Assembly (NCBI GenBank): GCA_002427735.1
Contig: DIYP01000014.1
Coordinates: 310,001 to 374,000 of the forward strand
Length of the DNA stretch: 64,000 bases
Source of the DNA: Flavobacteriales bacterium UBA6051
GTDB taxonomy: Bacteria; Bacteroidota; Bacteroidia; Flavobacteriales_D; Crocinitomicaceae
Direction of reading: 5' to 3'
Below the pieces are notes generated by a model that was not told the origin of the DNA, made no database searches, and worked only from the letters and a program-made list of their open reading frames with translations. The translations under genes and the position numbers were made by a program. Each line of letters opens with the position of its first letter. The stretch's first letter is position 1. This document shows positions 52,201-59,033 of the stretch, piece after piece.

Positions 52201-55200
52201 ATCGTAGGTACGATTGATTTCACTGGTTTTCTTAACGAAGTAGGAGTGGAGCATGAAATCGTGGTTCTGTGCTAGAAGCGTATCATAGAAATAGAATTCT
52301 AACAACTTAGGACGTTCTTTATCCGTGTAGCGGCCGGAGATATAATTAGGAGCTGATGCTAACTTCGCATCCGCGCCTGTTGCACTGTACGTCCATGTAG
52401 TATCCATAACGAATGTCGTTATCGTATCACCAGCAATGGTATCATAATAGAAAGTGGTGTCTGTAATGCTGAGACTGAAATAGTCGGTTGTTAGTTCATC
52501 ATTTCGATAAATGTCTTTGTATTCGTAGGAACGCAAGATCAGATCGTCGTACCCTAATTGTTCTCTTAGATAATTTGGACGTGTCCAGCCGTTTTTATGG
52601 GCGAGCGTGTGACCATAATTCACGATTTTTTCCTCATGAAGAACGTCGCTTACGCCATCAACATAAGCATACGTCTTTGCAGATTTTAACTTTCCGTAAT
52701 AGAGGTATTCATCAACACTGAGCGATGCATCGGAGTTTCCATAATATTCATAATCGGTATAGTTACGCTGCGTAAGTGTATCCAGCGCAGGCTCGTAGAC
52801 ACGCACTTTCCCAAAGGCATGATCCGAATCCGTAAAGTGATCAATTCTGAAATGTTGCTGCGGAAGTTCCAAACGTTTTGGATTGTTGATATAGCTGGTT
52901 GTATCATAGATATATTCCCAACGCTTATGAATGTAACTGCCACCGAACGGATTGATCAATGGATTTTTTACAATATCCTGCTCGTCATTTTTGGCCATGT
53001 ATCTCACTGCGGCATGGGCGGAGTATGATTTGTTACGACCAAACGGTTCTGGACTTGCCATACCGAAGACGTAATCTGAGCATGACCCGCGGGCATAGTT
53101 ACTCGTAAATCGTGATCCTTCATTTTTGTGGAATGGATAGTACTGAACAGCAGTGATGCCTCCTAAATGATCCGTAAACCTGTTTAAGAGGTAGTGCGTT
53201 TGTCCAAGATAGGGTTTGAGTGAATCATAAACACCTCCTGCTTGTGATACCTCGTCGTCAAAAATATCCTCATAATTCAAGAAGGTCGTCAAGACTTCGG
53301 CGGTGTCCGTTACACCATAATTGGATGCATAAAGTTCTCCATCCATAGGCAATTCACGAACGCTAGTAAGTAAGAAAATATGTCGTTGGTTGATTTCGTA
53401 CTTCAATGTGTCTCCTGTAGAGTAATTGTTGTTTTTAAGAACCAAAGGTGATTCAACAGTATACTCCAATTGCTTATGGGCAACGAGTACACGACCACGC
53501 ACCGTATCTTGATAGCGTCCATAGTTTCCATTGACTTTGTATTGGCGAACCCCCTGTAGCATGTAAGGATTCTTTGAGTAGCGGATGATTTCCAGCGTGT
53601 CCAGCGTCACGCTGTTATCAAATTTAGTAGGAATGTTGGGCATAGTGCCAACGTCATTTGACCACCATGTATCGTACAGTTCGCTCGGATTCCATACTGC
53701 ACCGTCAAGTGCATTCGTCCCGCTCAGTGCCATTGTATTATACACCGGGATCATCATTCCCCAGGGGTGTCCCGTACCGAAATTATGCGGGATTTTCGCC
53801 GTGGATGGAACATCTCGGAATTGCTTTTGAATGTTGTACGGATAGATGTCACGAACGTCTGGTGTTCCGGCAGTCACAAACGGGTTGTCAAAGCTGTTTT
53901 CAGCGCCAAACCAAATGTCTGAGTTTCCTGGTCCAAGCTGAATGCTAAAGCCTCCATGCTCAGACGAAATATTGGGCATTACAAAGAAGTTGGACGTATT
54001 TAGCTTTCCTTGCTTGTGTCCCATTTGCCATTTAAGCGCCGAGTTGAAGGTGGAAAATATCTCTTTACCGTAATAGCTTTCAAAGGCATTGGATGAAATA
54101 TCATTGGCTGTCGGAGCGGTAGCATTTTTATTTCCTGTCCTAACAGCTATGTCAATTGTTCCATTTCCATAGTCGAGATCTTCGTCATCCTCACGTGAGA
54201 TGACAGTTCTGATTTCATAGATGTCTCCTGGCATAATATCAGTAATACGCTCGCTTTCGAGAAAACTGTGATTGAATCCAATGGCATCCGTTGAATCGAA
54301 CTGTTCTCGATGATAACCATTGGTCATATTCGGCTCAAGATAGGGGTTCGTAGCGCTCACTGTACCTGTGAAAGGGTCGTAAACGGCGGCAGTATGTTTA
54401 TAGCGCCACCAATCGGAGAAATCTTTTCCTTGACTTCCCGAGCAGCCATCGCACCAACGCTCAACAACGGAGTAGCTGTACAGCGAATCTTTTCGGTCAA
54501 CTCCTTGCTGATCAAAATCAAGCATCGTTGTTCCGGTAAAGGCGTCCATGGTTTGGTAATCGAGTTCTAGAATATCTACGTCACTATCCATCACTTCTGA
54601 ACGGATTTCTCTCAGGTGAATATCCGTGTAGGCAGAAAAATCAGTATTCGTAGAAGTGTTAAGAACGTCCTGACGCACAAACTCATAGCGCGACTGGTTA
54701 AACTCTTGATAATAGTTGAACTCACCAAACTTATCATAGGAAAAGTGAATGAATTGTCGCGGGTACATGGTGTTGAATACTTTATCACAATACCACACAC
54801 TATAGGTTGCTTTAGGTTCAATTACGTTTTGCACTGCTTCATCAAGGTTGTTGTACTTGCTTGAAATGGCAGCAGTTTCATTATCATTTAGTCCACTTAA
54901 TTGAGATTGGTTGTAGTTCAATATGCGCTGATTGGAGGGAGCTCGATAATTAGCGAGGTGTGTACCAAATTCATAGCGAGTTCCGTCCGGTGCTTTGACC
55001 ACCCATGAATTACCGTAGTAACGAATTTCAATGGGTTGCTCGAATTTGTTGAGTGCAAAAACGATACAGTTATCATCCTGAACATCGACGTACTTAAATA
55101 CCGCCTTTCCCGATCCAACGCTAGGAATACTAATCATTGGGGAAAACATATAAACATCGCCTTCGTCTTTTCCACGATAGTCAGAGGTATCGGCAAAATT

Positions 55201-55602
55201 CAGGTTGTTTGATAAAACGCCGTCTTGGCTTAATTGCGAGCATGAAAACTTGTGAAACACATCTGTTTCCACAGAAATAGTAGGAATATTTGGACTCCAG
55301 CCTTCGCCATATGGAATACCAGCGGTGCGTGGTTGAACAGTCCCAAAGGTAAAGGCACTGTTATAGTTCAGCTCCAAAGCAAAACTCAAACCTGATGGTG
55401 TAGCAACCGTTCCCAGTGGAATGGAGGCGTTATACTCTCCTGTCATTATGTTGACGTCTCCCACGAATCCGCCTCCGCTGAGCTTTGTTGCCTCAGCTAC
55501 CTGAGGTGTCATTTCGCTGTTGTCGCGCCCTCCGACAACTTGCCCGAATCCAACCAATGAAACGGTGCTAAAAAGAAGTGTTAATCCTGCTAATAATCTC
55601 AT
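46270..55602 (-). CDS. Giant Rhs-repeat protein with C-terminal JAB/JAMM-like toxin domain
   Basis: The protein has 3,110 residues. A signal peptide (MRLLAGLTLLFSTVSLVGFG) leads to the conserved N-terminal beta region (GGGFVGDVNIMTGEYNASI). Residues ~1190-1430 are an alpha-helical repeat insertion after a Pro/Gly linker. YD/Rhs repeats follow (EYSFDTYHRLIKI, YDSYGNVTKV, YDANGNMLTDD). The core ends at DYRGARYYDADVARFLSLDP ... NPIIFIDPTGM near residue 2895. The last ~215 residues are the variable tip with IHSHPGYNGTKGASVDDE at about 3032, a metal-binding HxH...S..D set as in JAB/JAMM peptidases used as polymorphic toxins. The Rhs shell likely encloses the tip before delivery. No T9SS tail is seen; the export route is unknown. 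Confidence 0.88.
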   Translation of the reverse strand: MRLLAGLTLLFSTVSLVGFGQVVGGRDNSEMTPQVAEATKLSGGGFVGDVNIMTGEYNASIPLGTVATPSGLSFALELNYNSAFTFGTVQPRTAGIPYGEGWSPNIPTISVETDVFHKFSCSQLSQDGVLSNNLNFADTSDYRGKDEGDVYMFSPMISIPSVGSGKAVFKYVDVQDDNCIVFALNKFEQPIEIRYYGNSWVVKAPDGTRYEFGTHLANYRAPSNQRILNYNQSQLSGLNDNETAAISSKYNNLDEAVQNVIEPKATYSVWYCDKVFNTMYPRQFIHFSYDKFGEFNYYQEFNQSRYEFVRQDVLNTSTNTDFSAYTDIHLREIRSEVMDSDVDILELDYQTMDAFTGTTMLDFDQQGVDRKDSLYSYSVVERWCDGCSGSQGKDFSDWWRYKHTAAVYDPFTGTVSATNPYLEPNMTNGYHREQFDSTDAIGFNHSFLESERITDIMPGDIYEIRTVISREDDEDLDYGNGTIDIAVRTGNKNATAPTANDISSNAFESYYGKEIFSTFNSALKWQMGHKQGKLNTSNFFVMPNISSEHGGFSIQLGPGNSDIWFGAENSFDNPFVTAGTPDVRDIYPYNIQKQFRDVPSTAKIPHNFGTGHPWGMMIPVYNTMALSGTNALDGAVWNPSELYDTWWSNDVGTMPNIPTKFDNSVTLDTLEIIRYSKNPYMLQGVRQYKVNGNYGRYQDTVRGRVLVAHKQLEYTVESPLVLKNNNYSTGDTLKYEINQRHIFLLTSVRELPMDGELYASNYGVTDTAEVLTTFLNYEDIFDDEVSQAGGVYDSLKPYLGQTHYLLNRFTDHLGGITAVQYYPFHKNEGSRFTSNYARGSCSDYVFGMASPEPFGRNKSYSAHAAVRYMAKNDEQDIVKNPLINPFGGSYIHKRWEYIYDTTSYINNPKRLELPQQHFRIDHFTDSDHAFGKVRVYEPALDTLTQRNYTDYEYYGNSDASLSVDEYLYYGKLKSAKTYAYVDGVSDVLHEEKIVNYGHTLAHKNGWTRPNYLREQLGYDDLILRSYEYKDIYRNDELTTDYFSLSITDTTFYYDTIAGDTITTFVMDTTWTYSATGADAKLASAPNYISGRYTDKERPKLLEFYFYDTLLAQNHDFMLHSYFVKKTSEINRTYDKLASKSSISGTNPPITSPNLDNNPGGGGVVNPKPYDPVTEPNLMSKITSTGDGFVGTLIDSSPLSDTVLIHMLNSAMSTDVQANVLAYQGGLSNKVWEVLIDSMETFAPKRLESIIHMQPYFSDTTQKYLIEAVGWTSDTDVFVKAMTKNSYLTDDVVIALTETAQLPGQSFGDILEAQPQRSEEVLDSIIVSDHLSTSNINRILTYQYMSDARFDQLIDEIDNHESSMEDRVTTLFEETISYPSDSVLISVAERPFSSRNAEKIMDAAERNLSQGVLDAIDANYSLRQALTIKPKPVVSNPLSAYCNNPVDITRNYIETKTEYDYYEADWQGRSVGKAHDILLGHRSSVDDPSPFPITLTVSNLGGAGAYNPGFVIDSLRLKHEPSWQVFSIKTSSPQQPDAYTRDEFFYLYDLQNRYDRYWYNYDLDSITGLSADIHCTGGGTICDTLVARDSWDNEYNHLIAYPKPRPHDGMEKTRTHGNKVLAFQKTTFSKNSRDLEPVMTSEYYQYDSRWLYDDLPTTRVIVEFDGEPCANLPAADTLTTIEDCEDCEEIFFKPFMDPEDVTPTYHCLWHVPGAGYFICDSDIDWTSIDTTATEIYCDPGLEDTVNQKAITYGMALSKALYLRNVTLQVDSLDHSTAKDFSKKRIDHKNDYIAEFSTLGPGDEDTLGFASAHAMIPPYDHLAVRTIHERNRYGQPELEGNQIGLLTRYEYNKSERRSNRNENCTTDTWSSTYNVDIGLPTRIVVGVGKADSMNTYYQYTDAGLVEKVTAPSGKAMEYSFDTYHRLIKITELTKERVLSDIEYNNWAHNDTVSFDGRTDENWVLTTLYNSDLESDSLDYEYRKAFLDPLGRNNSVVSAYWQNPSNLRQIHSGSVEYDNWGRTEKAYKNFIVDQTLIKYDTNYSRPFAATQYENDPKARALRASNYGVDVWTNPVVKTDYCLTNDVFASCELELSNYELPLIMSSGTTSAFRFYRNEVKDQDDKTSVEYLNAVGQKIGTIKYNNQNQKIITLFVYDSYGNVTKVINPIKQENDFVYNMLGQLVKETSVDAGTKRYMYNKQGLVAVEQDENARTHTENGSASPFYRVYQYDDYGRVTKVGRKENGFGYSNDHIYDPLYYATVFIDDALVNANYEDTGHYFDYTFTNASSQDWLTSFEVWDSIPSYPDYGNVEVSGFDTQFAPTVLEKEFVYGGNSLNNTIGQIVQSFSYDDKGVKVQGSYFAYDSLDRMASQRILFDPYGIDDTTGNIVSIIEYPDYNYRQSLLEQRVDVNGDSTVDFHCFMQYDRLNRLSSIRAAAGKVDSLDLATLLVSYAYDDTNGLVIRKEHFIDENVSGSIVNQLVNEIEHRFDVRDRLTQTKVGQLTNGLSPLMNYRLYYDGQAPSYTDTNYYIQTVNFNNNYNGNINGTLMQYAFDGNDVMTNVSIFDKPTLYGYTYDNVNRMTNADATVGDYLVASGSPDYSASYQIGDVDLQYDRIGNINSLDRTSRNAGGGTYTTLQSFNYNYGLGTNRLNAATGLGGTTTRNYTYDANGNMLTDDYRNIDSTHYSRAAYPFYINLDGDDVNYLYSVDDQRIYTKESNGSDSTKTYYLMDAMGKTVAIYTMDTVGNNWEYYIASAERECRLTPRVLQVPGTNELTTDPTRLTFEKGQASFYYYDHLGNTRLVCMPDSFAVDTTVQEILFVADYFPFGKMLREYSSTYEERFLTTQHERDRNTGLDYRGARYYDADVARFLSLDPLARQYPSLSDYSYVAGNPIIFIDPTGMAVEDIGIYTVDNKGNVKHVRTIEHEDEYDMLYKKEDWDNKEYEGNRVRIDDLGLLTELSNGNLARSSAASENKEEFTELLLYLMNNTDVEWGGFGYRQGDGKILNVMATSHQTNTVGGSTSLDTKYGEDNLVYDIHSHPGYNGTKGASVDDEFADDMDRIRSRYNRLGKTMSGGFPRHYVYHKSSNNLYKYTPWESDIFLRTINSYKDLRRIL
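46914..47886 (-). repeat. Duplicated Rhs-core segment, parental copy
   Basis: Nearly identical to 43548-44518. Homology stops at the start of the JAB tip. Confidence 0.9.
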
Positions 55603-55751
55603 TTAATGCTGTTTTTTAATCAAGATACTGGAGCAGTACGTAAGCTTTTTATGTTCTGTCTTTTTCTTGATAGTGAACCTTTTACTGGTGCAAGATGGAT
55701 ATTGCTCCACTAAGAAAACAGCGTAGTTTTACGGGGTAATTCAAATTTTTT

Positions 55752-55771
55752 ACCACGGGTTTTTACGTGGT
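55752..55771. repeat. Small inverted repeat ACCACG/CGTGGT
   Basis: A 6-bp stem (55752-55757 with 55766-55771) in T-rich sequence just before the right-hand flanking repeats. Confidence 0.45.
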
Positions 55772-55804
55772 TTTAGTTTTCAAAATCAATAGTAGTTGAA
55801 CTTG

Positions 55805-55980
55805 GAACGATTGTCAATCGTACAGATTTGCACAATGTGGGCTTGTGTGAAAGGAACCTAGGAGCTGTGCTCCCGTTCTGGCCTTGTGCGAATCTGGGGT
55901 TGGCTAGTGCGGAATGGGTGACCTTCAATCGTTCTTGAGCTTTTCATTCTTTTGGGTCAAGCCAAAAGAATATGATGAAC
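55805..55980 (+). repeat. Island-flanking repeat, right copy 3 (modules B and C)
   Basis: The nested hairpin recurs. Its outer stem is GAACGATTG (55805-55813) with CAATCGTTC (55926-55934). The inner stem is CAGATT/AATCTG plus GCACAA (55830-55835) with TTGTGC (55884-55889). Copy 1 has GTACAA with TTGTAC at these positions, a compensatory T:A to C:G change. The tail is TTTGGGTCAAGCC. Confidence 0.85.
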
Positions 55981-55989
55981 AAAAAAGTT

Positions 55990-56316
55990 TAGGCCAAAAA
56001 TTACTCACGGCGTTGCACTTCTAAAAAACGACTATTGCAGGTGATCCTGCGGCTTCCGTAAGCGTTCCGTTTTTCAGTGCGCTGCTCTTGTGAGAAATTT
56101 TAATTCACGGAGTTTCCAAATTCATTGCTAGTTGAACTTCGAACGATTGTCAGTCGTGCAGATTTGACACAATAGGGGCTTGTGTGAAAGGAACCTAGGA
56201 GCTGTGCTCCCGTTCCGGCCTTGTGCGAATCTGAGGTTGGCTAGTGGGGAAGGGGAGACCTTCAATCGTTCTTGAGCTTTTCATTCTTTTGGGTCAAGCC
56301 AAAAGAATATGATGAA
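55990..56316 (+). repeat. Island-flanking repeat, right copy 4 (modules A, B and C)
   Basis: Module A (55990-56149), module B (56141-56271, outer stem GAACGATTG with CAATCGTTC perfect) and module C follow in the same order and orientation as copy 1, about 15.7 kb away. Confidence 0.85.
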
Positions 56317-56339
56317 CATAAAACGTCAAGCGCTGAAAA

Positions 56340-57929
56340 CTAACGAACCACGTACAAGGTGTCCGGTTCAAAATGGATAGCGTTGAACCATTGCTTGCGA
56401 GTTGTTTCAGATGGGTTCCACCAGAAGGGATCAAATCCTTTAGGGGAGTTCCCAGAGTAACCATTGACCGATTTTAAATTCAGTGCTTGTGAAGCCAACA
56501 TGGCATCAAGTTGATAGAAGAAGTGTGGATCTTCTAGCGCTTCCGGTTCATAACTAACAATTTCACCTGTTGGAATGTGCTCAAACTTTTCTTTCAATGT
56601 CTCCACGCGGCTTTGGGCCATGTTTTTATCTGTTCTGTACGTCTTATCAGCGAAAAAATAATTGTCCACCACCAGACAACTAAGGAAACCAATGAATACA
56701 ACCACTTTATAGCGAGAAAGCCAAATGAACAGTAGGCAGGCCACTAGACATACGAAAAGTGCAAAAAACACGAGTTCAACATTAATAACGCGCGTCAATG
56801 AACGCATTGATCCGAATCCTGGAAGCACATGAACAAGTTTGTACAAGGAATAACCTTGATATCGGAAGAATAGGAGGAAGGTAGTTCCTGCTGTGATCAG
56901 CAAGAGCCATACAGTCGGTGAAAAAATGGAAGAAAGACCAGAAATTCGTTTTCGTAAAATGACAATGGTAGTAATAATGATAACGGAAAGAATCGTCAGT
57001 ATTCCTGGAAACAATTGATGATCCCAAAACGCGTCATAACCAATTCCAACTTGCGAAAGTCCATCCCAGAGAAGGCTTCCTTCCTGACTGAAGAAGAAGG
57101 AACGCAAGGAGGGAATCGTTCCAACGATTTGATCGTAGCCGAGTACTCCAACACTTTTGGAACGCTCGAAATAGGGAAGCATGAGCGTTGCTAAGAAAAA
57201 CATGTTCACACCTGCACCAATTAGGGTAAAAAGCCACCAGCGAAATTGCTTTGCAATTTGAAAAAAATGCTTTCGCTCAAAAACAAAAAGAATGAGTAAA
57301 AGCATGATCCCAAAAGGAATAGCAAGCATGAATCCAAGGTATATTCCAGCATAAAACTGTAATACTAAAAACAAGGTAGCTAGAAACAAGTATTTAGGAT
57401 GCAATGATGCCTTGAACTTAACGAGCATCCACAAACAGAGTGGAATGAAGAATCTCGGGAACACTTGAGCATGGGTCATCTGTGATTGCAAGGCCATAGA
57501 GAATGCGAAAACAAAAGCGCCAAGCACAGCAGCGTATTGGTTCTTAGTGACAGCTTTCAGGAAAAAATAGCAGGTAGTATAATTCAATATAGCCAGAGTC
57601 ACAAACCACGATTGAAATGCGGTCTCAACATCGCACCCGAAGCCGCGGAATAGCGAATAAATAGGGACCGTGCCTATTAGATTGTCTGAAAAAGTGATGA
57701 CTTCAGCTGCTGGATAAAAATAGGGCGCATTCCAAAGTGAAGGAACTTGTCCCGTCAAAAATTTATGACCGTGCTCGAGGATATAAGTATTGAATCGTCC
57801 ATCTCCTAAATCTCCCGGAAAATATGCGAAGTCCAGCCCGGTAAGATTAAAAACAACAAAGTAGAGTCCTAAAATCAACCCGAGTAGAAAAGGCCACGAA
57901 TTAAGGAATGACTGCTTGTTTAAAATCAT
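56340..57929 (-). CDS. Polytopic membrane protein (YfhO/GT-C-like)
   Basis: The 529-residue form from ATG 57929 is preferred. A -7 box ends 4 bases upstream, and the alternative starts at 58022 or 58091 would run into the divergent acetyltransferase gene. There are about 11 membrane helices. The first loop carries YFPGDLGDGRFNTYILEHGH, an acidic periplasmic loop 1 like those of GT-C glycosyltransferases and YfhO. The C-terminal ~110 residues are soluble (TYRTDKNMAQSRVETLKEKF, VNGYSGNSPKGFDPFWW). Likely role: transfer of sugars from a lipid donor at the outer face of the inner membrane; not proven. Confidence 0.7.
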   Translation of the reverse strand: MILNKQSFLNSWPFLLGLILGLYFVVFNLTGLDFAYFPGDLGDGRFNTYILEHGHKFLTGQVPSLWNAPYFYPAAEVITFSDNLIGTVPIYSLFRGFGCDVETAFQSWFVTLAILNYTTCYFFLKAVTKNQYAAVLGAFVFAFSMALQSQMTHAQVFPRFFIPLCLWMLVKFKASLHPKYLFLATLFLVLQFYAGIYLGFMLAIPFGIMLLLILFVFERKHFFQIAKQFRWWLFTLIGAGVNMFFLATLMLPYFERSKSVGVLGYDQIVGTIPSLRSFFFSQEGSLLWDGLSQVGIGYDAFWDHQLFPGILTILSVIIITTIVILRKRISGLSSIFSPTVWLLLITAGTTFLLFFRYQGYSLYKLVHVLPGFGSMRSLTRVINVELVFFALFVCLVACLLFIWLSRYKVVVFIGFLSCLVVDNYFFADKTYRTDKNMAQSRVETLKEKFEHIPTGEIVSYEPEALEDPHFFYQLDAMLASQALNLKSVNGYSGNSPKGFDPFWWNPSETTRKQWFNAIHFEPDTLYVVR

Positions 57930-57933
57930 CGCC

Positions 57934-57941
57934 GAAAAATA
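57934..57941 (-). promoter_or_regulatory. Putative -7 box TATTTTTC
   Basis: On the minus strand TATTTTTC (one mismatch to TAnnTTTG) ends 4 bases before ATG 57929. Confidence 0.35.
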
Positions 57942-58029
57942 CGGATTATCCTTAAAGAAAGAGAGGCAGTGTTTGAATAATACAAAAACCTGTTTAGCTT
58001 TATGAAAAGACAATACTTCCATCGCAGCA

Positions 58030-58566
58030 ATGAGAGAAAATGAGGACCGTATTATTTTAGAAACTGAGCGACTAAAGCTTAGAGAATTCACCCTCGACGA
58101 TGATGAATTTATATTTAAGTTGTTGAATCAGGAATCATGGATTAGGAATATTGGTTGTTTTGGGATCGATTCATTAAAAGAAGCCGAGGAATATCTAAAG
58201 AATGGGCCGATAGAATCTTATCAGAAACATGGCTTCGGTTTGTGGGCAATACAACTCAAGGAGACTGAAGAGCCAATAGGAATGTGTGGACTTATTAAAC
58301 GTGATTGGTTGTCGAGTATAGACATCGGATTTGCTCTGATAGAGAAGTATGAAGGGAAGGGATTTACTAGCGAAGCTGCGCAGGCCACATTGCACTATGC
58401 GGAGAACCGGCTAAATGTTGATTCGGTATTGGCAATAACGGGTAATACGAATGAGAAGTCCATCCGGTTACTCAAGAAAATGGGATTACGTAAAGAAAAG
58501 GATGTGCAGACTCCAAATGGTGATACGCTTGCGCTTTTTTCAGTGTGTTTTGTCTTAAAAGGCTAG
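58030..58566 (+). CDS. GNAT N-acetyltransferase, RimJ/RimL-like
   Basis: The 178-residue protein has the RimJ/L opening (LETERLKLREFTLDDDEFI), the central strand PIGMCGLIKR and the acetyl-CoA-binding region EGKGFTSEAAQATLHY (a loose Q/RxxGxG/A). The ending ITGNTNEKSIRLLKKMGL is typical of the family. It acetylates an amine, often an N-terminal amino group or a small molecule. The stop lies at the start of the tandem tRNA-derived repeats. Confidence 0.85.
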   Translation: MRENEDRIILETERLKLREFTLDDDEFIFKLLNQESWIRNIGCFGIDSLKEAEEYLKNGPIESYQKHGFGLWAIQLKETEEPIGMCGLIKRDWLSSIDIGFALIEKYEGKGFTSEAAQATLHYAENRLNVDSVLAITGNTNEKSIRLLKKMGLRKEKDVQTPNGDTLALFSVCFVLKG

Positions 58567-58864
58567 AAAACTCTCACCTTTTTAAAATGTGCCAGAACTG
58601 GATTCGAACCGTCGAAGCACTGCTTCGGCAGCACAAACGTGAGTGCCGTGCCATGGTAGAATCGAAAATAGTTAGAATAAAAAAAGGCGAGAACAACTCT
58701 CACCTTTTAAAAATGTGCCCAGAACTGGATTCGAACCGTCGAAGCACTGCTTCGGCAGCACAAACATGAGTGCCGTGCCATGGTAGAATCGAAAATAGTT
58801 AGAATAAAAAAAGGCGAGAACAACCCTCACCTTTTAAAAATGTGCCCAGAACTGGATTCGAACC
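58559..58864. repeat. Tandem ~127-bp repeats carrying tRNA-Leu 3' ends
   Basis: The tRNA-Leu 3' end (TGTGCCCAGAACTGGATTCG then AACC on the plus strand) occurs at 58588 (one base shorter), 58714 and 58841, at 126-127 bp intervals. The last belongs to the intact tRNA. The units also carry the tRNA terminator-like hairpin and a CGAAGCA/TGCTTCG palindrome in place of the rest of the tRNA. Confidence 0.85.
58805..58835 (-). terminator. Terminator of tRNA-Leu
   Basis: On the minus strand AAAAGGTGAG pairs with CTCGCCTTTT (one G-T pair; 58826-58835 with 58809-58818) and runs into T's. The same hairpin recurs in the upstream tandem unit. Confidence 0.65.
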
Positions 58865-58925
58865 AGCACGCACGTAGTGCACAACCCCCTCAAGATTGCG
58901 TGTCTACCAATTTCACCACCTGGGC
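58843..58925 (-). tRNA. tRNA-Leu (anticodon GAG)
   Basis: 83 nt with a 7-bp acceptor (GCCCAGG with TCTGGGC, one G-T pair), Leu-type D arm (TGGTGAAATTGGTAGAC) and anticodon stem CAATC/GGTTG around loop TTGAGGG, giving GAG. A long variable arm (GCACTACGTGC) and T-arm GCTGG TTCGAAT CCAGT follow. CCA is not encoded. A strong promoter lies upstream. Confidence 0.93.
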
Positions 58926-58955
58926 ATTTGAGACGTCAAATTTGACGAGCAGGTG

Positions 58956-58984
58956 CAAATATAATTCATTCTTGGATTCTACAA
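58956..58984 (-). promoter_or_regulatory. Promoter of tRNA-Leu: TTG-N18-TATATTTG
   Basis: On the minus strand TTG (58982-58984), an 18-bp spacer and a perfect TAnnTTTG (58956-58963) lie 30 bases before the tRNA. This is the best match to the Bacteroidota consensus in the window. Confidence 0.8.
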
Positions 58985-58988
58985 ACAA

Positions 58989-59016
58989 AAAAGAGTCACC
59001 TTGCGATGACTCTTTT
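58989..59016 (-). terminator. Terminator after the T9SS gene
   Basis: AAAAGAGTCA (58989-58998) pairs with TGACTCTTTT (59007-59016), 10 bp; on the minus strand it runs into a T-run. It overlaps the -33 area of the tRNA promoter. Confidence 0.8.
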
Positions 59017-59033
59017 CAATTATTCAGTCATTC

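Larger units (their letters stand above)
55603..56339. other. Gene-free region upstream of Rhs, holding flanking repeats
   Basis: The first ~150 bases should contain the Rhs promoter, but I find no good TAnnTTTG (only TATCTTGA on the minus strand, near 55620). The rest is repeat copies 3 and 4. Confidence 0.5.

Noticed and set aside
58588..58740. Additional tRNA genes at the repeated 3' ends
   Set aside because: Only the T-arm and acceptor 3' strand are present; D-arm, anticodon arm and 5' acceptor strand are missing.
58843..58925. tRNA-Ser reading (anticodon TGA)
   Set aside because: Shifting the loop by one base would give TGA but breaks the 5-bp anticodon stem; the Leu-type D-arm and stem CAATC/GGTTG support GAG.
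40067..58925. Whole island as a tRNA-integrated element ending at tRNA-Leu
   Set aside because: No integrase is visible, and ordinary genes (membrane protein, acetyltransferase) separate the right repeats from the tRNA; no matching tRNA 3' end is seen near 40 kb.
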